DNA of 64,000 nt from Watersipora subatra (taxonomy: Eukaryota > Bryozoa > Gymnolaemata > Cheilostomatida > Watersiporidae), in contig NC_088708.1 in assembly GCF_963576615.1 (NCBI RefSeq), positions 28,403,191-28,467,190 of the forward strand, given 5' to 3'. Shown here piece by piece: positions 26,301 to 32,300 of the stretch. Every line of letters begins with the position of its first letter. Position 1 is the first letter of the stretch. The notes under the pieces were generated by a model. It saw only the letters and a program-made list of their open reading frames with translations. It did not search any database and was not told the origin of the DNA. A program made the position numbers and the translations under genes.

Positions 26301-29300
26301 AAAGTCAATAACATCACAGAATACGCTGTCATCAACTATTTATATATGTTAATGTACTGTTCTGATTTTTTTTGTTTCAATTTCAATCATGAAGCCAAGA
26401 AATAAAGCAACGAGCACCTTTTCTGTGACTGACCAGTTACAGTAGAGCTAGAATACCGTTAAAAATTGCACCTTGATAGCCAAAAATAGAGCATGATACT
26501 ACAAACTGTTATCGAAATAAGCATAGAGAGAGAGGACAACCCACAAATTTAAGAAAATTATATGCAGTCCAAGCATAAATAATTACAGTATAATAGAGCC
26601 TACTCAACAATGCTCCACCTTAGTAACCCTCTTAGTAACCTAGTGAGCCACTGACCTATGGTCTGAGGTCTTCAACTCGGCTCGGTTGTAAACTAAAAGC
26701 CTTCCTGGATGCCATTTTGCTTCATCCCAAGCGATGAGCTTGTTACGCTTCCACAGACATCTGTCTGTCCATGAAGGAACTCTTGCCTTTTCACTTGTGT
26801 CATAATCGTCACAGAAGGCGTCATACTTGTATGTTGGTGCAAAGTTGGGAATTCCTTCCTTATAGTCTGGAAAGACCTGAGCAACGAGAAGCAGTGGGTG
26901 ATTTTAGAATAACTGACTTGTTTAATGACAGGTCAAAGCAGGTGTCTTTAGCAACTATAACCTGTCTGAGCCTATCTTATCAAATCCCTTAAACAGACAG
27001 ACGCAGAAAAGTTCCCAGTTTAACAATAGCCCTGTAAGAGGTAGGTAGAGTCAACCTACTGAGACTATATGCCTTTGAACAATTTTTGCACTACCCTGAA
27101 AAAGAAAGTGATATTGTGTAAAATTGTATTAGTACAAACGTATTACAGAAAAGTCAAACCTTTAAGATTGCACTCCCATTTGTTAATATTTAGAAAAAAA
27201 CCTTTCAAACTATTATAAACTACTTACATTTCCGTCTCTCTTCTGATTGGCCAATTGATCAGCAGCTTGTAACGCTGACCAATTACCACTCTTGACTAGC
27301 ATCTCTACCTCAGACTTGGACATGTCGATTCTGTAGTTGAAGTCTCCCACCCAAAATACATACTCATGGCTCTTGAGAGTTGCCCCCTGTAACAATAGCC
27401 AACTATAGCATATGAACTAAATACATATGGCTCTTGAGAGTCACCCCCTGTAGCGATAGCAAACTATAGCCTTAGAACTCATACATATGGCTCTTAGGAG
27501 TCACCCCCCTTAATGATAGTCAAACCAGAGCTGAGAGTTCAACAGACTCCGGAGTCTTGAGAGTCATCCCCACCTTAATGATAGCAAACCATAGCCTCAG
27601 AACTCATACATATGGCTCTTAGGAGTCACCCCCACATTAATGATAGTCAAACCATAGCTGAGGGTTCAACACACTCATGGCTCTTGAAAGTCACCCCCAC
27701 CTTAATTATAGCAACCCATAGCTGAGGAGCTAATATTGATTCTATAGTTCAAATGTAGGACAAAGTTTGAAGTAGCAGGCAATATTAAGAGACACCCGAA
27801 TGCAGTACGAATCTACATTTTCTATAAAAACACACACTGTGCTCAGTCCAAGAGTATACTGGAATTTTCTATACAATAGTACCTTGAGATATGATTGCCC
27901 GGGCATACAATTTATTTGAAATATGACATAAAACTTTTTAACAATTTTGTTTTGACATACGACAAGAAATTTGAGATACGAATCGATGATCGCCGTGAGT
28001 GCCGCTAGGGAGCAGTGCATTTTTTAGCCTGTTTGGTTATTACCGCCGCTCCGTTCACACATGTTTGCTTATTCATTGTGTTTTGTTTTATTTTGGGTTA
28101 TACATTCTTATTGCGTATTATTATTCAACCATGAGTTTCAAGACTAAAAACAAAGGTGATGAAAAGGAAGTCTAAGAAAATAATATCGATGGAAAATAAG
28201 CGCGAAATTATAGCAAAGCATGATTAGCCAAAGTGATGATTACGAAATTTTTAAAAAAATTAAAAGCTCAAAAAGAAAAAAGATTTGAAATTAGTTTAGC
28301 AATGTTTTCATTTGTGTTTATTTAGTTATTAAGTGTACGTAAATGTTATTTTATCATCATGCGTGTTATTACTAGTTTATTTACATACAAATTGGTATAT
28401 TGAATGTTATTTAACTGTATTTTATGGTGGTTGCATATAGTTGGAACGCATTAATACATATTACATTATTTTACATGAGAAAATGTGTTTGAGATACAAT
28501 TTTTTTACATACACCGATGGTTATAGAACAAATTAAATTTGTATCTCAAGGTACCACCGTACTGGAGTCAGCCAGATTGGTACAAACTTGCTTAGAGTTA
28601 CAGAGAGCATGAAACTAAAGAGAAAAAAAACTATAAAGAAAATTACCATAGGAAAAGAGATTTTATTACAAATCTCAGCAAAGTCATTGTTTCTTTCCTT
28701 AACGCCTGACTGGCCGGCGGTAAAGTGTGCACAAACAAAGCACAAGGAGCTGTTGTACAGCATAAATCGGATAGCGACTGCTCCCTTGTTTCCGGCAGCT
28801 CCACCAAGGCCTGTCTTCACACTGTCCACTGCCACATCTCTGCAATTCAAATTCGATGTTTCAGAATGGTGTGTTCTTGCAAACATGACTAAACAGTTAG
28901 GACTGACAAGCAATTGTTTCTTATCTGCAAATTATCATCAATAATATACAGCCGTATGCAAAATTAACTGGACCCCTTTGATGGAAGACTAAAAATCTCA
29001 TTTACATTGTTACTCATTGTGAATTTAGTCAATAGCCATAAATTATATACTAATTAATCCTCATTTTGTCCTCATTTCAAACACATAAACCAAACAGCAG
29101 CAGAGACTATGCTGTACAAATATTTTTTTGATTATGTAGGCTAAATTATGAACATTTCATTTTTTAATGGTTGAAGATCTCAAGATTTCAGATCATATAT
29201 GACATATATAGTCATATATGACATATATAATCATATATGACATATATATATAATCATATATGACATATATAGTCATACATGATTATATATAGGCATATAT

Positions 29301-32300
29301 GACTATATATAGTCATATATGACATATATAATCATATATGACATATATAATCATATATGACATATATAGTCATATATGACTATATATAGTCATATATGAC
29401 TATATATAGTGTAATAGTAACAATATTGTAAATGAGAATTTTAGTTTTCCAAAGGATTCAGTTTATTTCACACAGCTCTAGAGTCAAATATGTGACTCAA
29501 TTTCATATCATCTGCTGAAAACCTGTATGTTCAGGTGATCCTAGGTTCAGAGTAAACTGCAAGGTATTAGAGGATAGAACACATGATGTTTAATGTTGTT
29601 AATGCACATGCAAAAAGTCTGCACTAACTTCTAACACTAAAAATTATTTGCAATTTGATGCAAGAAGATGACCACAATCGGTCTTATAAGAAACCATTCA
29701 CTTCAGCTAGGCATATATTTACTCCCACAAGGCATAGCATCAGCCTATAATACATGTAGTACCTTAGAACCCTATGACAAACGATGCAGTTGGTAATCAC
29801 GTAATGGTTACATGTTTGACATTACGTAAGAGACATATGTGTCATAAATTATAAGAGGCTAATCTAGGAACATACCTGATGACAGGCGCTAAATGGGGCC
29901 TCACGAAAACGAACAGACAAACTCCCACAAGCTGAACACTAGTCAGTAAGATGTACTTGTGGTCCCTAGACAGAGTCTTCTCCAACTCCATACCCCAGGT
30001 CTTCTGATTGGACGTGCTGAAGAAAGCAAACCAATAGCTATACAACAAGACACAGCATTTAGTACTAATACAATAGACAAATGGTAATAATACTAATGCA
30101 ATATCAATCTCTAGGAAAACTGCAGCAATCCCAAAACGGTAGTATTTTAGCACAACCCAACATGAATATGGCCAAAACTCACAGGAAATGAAAACAGTAG
30201 CCAGCATTACAACTGCCACCTCGAGCTTCTTACCTAGCGCTAGTAATATTCTTGGCATTTAAGTCTACAATCTCCTCAAAGCCTATAGCGAAGATATCAG
30301 TGCCGACCCCGGGGTCTCCAGAGAGATCACATGTCTCTGCACAGACATGAAACAGTGAGTATGAAGCAAACCCAACCACCTAATCAGCAAGAGATATGTT
30401 TTATTGATTAGCTGAAAGAGACAAATGCAAATACCCAACATTGAACAGCGAGGGGGTAAGCAGTAAATACCAATGAACGCTGCAAGCTGTCTTAATTGAT
30501 TGCAATATTGAGGTTGCAGCATCAATAAGCCATCAAGACCAACTGACTTAAAGGCTCACTCACGTCAACTTTTAAAAGACATTCTCAAAAAGTATAGATA
30601 CTTTTTATCATTTGAGATTTTGTTTGTTGTTTCGGGTGATCTGACTGCCAGGCTTTTTTAGATTAAAATCGACAAACATTGTAACAGTTACAGCGCTGAG
30701 AAGAAAAATACTTCTCCAAAAATGGCATCAATAGTCGCATTTCCTGTTTGTCCCTTTCATTATAAATTTATGATTGCATTCAAGTTGCGATGTTACACAT
30801 CTTGATTGATATATATTTTATTTTGTATTTACTCATGATTGTTGGAATCAAACTTTAAATGTGACCTCGGAGACATTGCTATTGATGAGACATTGCTATA
30901 GATGAGAGCCAGTCTGCGAGCGGTTCATCCCTGAAAGCTATACCTAAATATGTATCAACATCTTCTAGCTGTTTAATACCTTCCACAATGTCTTCTGACC
31001 TCAAATCTTCTTCTGCACTGACTAACTAGTCGATATTAGCGTCCAAATAATTTTTTTGCAGAGCAAAACTTTTACGCGTTGCATTTAGCACAAATGCAAC
31101 GCATAAAAGTCTTGCTCGCTACACGTAACCTTTGTACCATCGTAAATGTAGATCATTTTTATGTACATGTTTTAACGAAAAACAAGCTAAAAGCTTCGGA
31201 GTTGAACAACGAGAGAATTGATTGTTATTGACCACTTTTCGATTGATCACTTTTCTATTGATCACTTGATATTATGGGCCCATAGAGATCAAAGATTGTC
31301 AAAGTGGAAGTCAAATGGAGGGGGCGCTCTATTTTCCAACCCTTCTCTCATAGTGGCGGTCAAATAGAAGTGGCATTCAAATAAAGGTGGCGTTCAATTA
31401 GAGGTTTTACGGTAATATGTGTTTCTATACCCCTCTATACAACATTTTCGTCTTACAATGGCACTGCTGGAATGAATTAACGTGGTATGGCGTCGGTCCA
31501 CCATAATCTAACAGTCTTGTGGAAGAGTCGGGATAATGAATTGTAGGTTGTAGCAACAGAAAGTTCATAAACATATAAAATATAATTTGTCGTTTGACCT
31601 AACTCTTCACATTAAATTAAAGTCGATCGCATGCTGATTCTATAAATATGAGCAATAGTATATCATTATTAAAATTTGTTAGGTTTCTTATTTGTTGAAT
31701 TGCTGTTTTGTTCTTATTACACGTATTAAATTTTTGAAAATGTGCTTACGCAAAACCTTCCATCCTCAGCAGCACTAAAGACACAAAACCGTTGAATGCT
31801 TCACTTTTCACTACATAAGCTCATGAAGCGTAGCCTAGTCTACAACTAAAAAGCCCAGTTATCAGCGTTGCGAAAGTCCAACACGAAGAGATAAAGCAAG
31901 GAAGACAAATCTATAATTGGCTATAGCATAACTTCAAGCATGAAGAAGATTTTACCATACAAAGTTGTTCAAATTCGAGATGAGTTTAGCAAATCATAAG
32001 GTTTTAAATATCTCACAAGTGATTCAATGCTTAAACATGGAAAGTAACTGAACACTCCCTCTATAATTTGGTAGCCCTAAATGCTTCTAAATGAAGGATA
32101 ACAATCTAGGTTGGGTACCTGGGGCAGTCTTGAGAGAATTGGAGTAAACATCCAGAAGCCAGTCTGCGAGCGATTCATCCCTGAAAGCTATACTTCTAAA
32201 GAATGTCCCACCATTAACATTCCAGGTGGCGAGACAGACTCTGATATCTTCAGTGCAAGTATAATCTTGGCGCGTAAGCGCGAGGGACTCTGTTAAACTC

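Noticed and set aside
26097..26992. Plus-strand ORFs opposite synaptojanin exons (26097-26405, 26771-26992)
   Set aside because: They are antisense shadows of the 5-phosphatase and RRM-like exons, whose minus-strand frame has clear homology.
28588..28944. 118-codon plus-strand ORF
   Set aside because: Antisense shadow of the exon at 28647-28839.
30301..30525. 80-codon minus ORF running across the exon at 30234-30336
   Set aside because: Wrong frame. The frame giving [16 protein letters not shown] is the real one.
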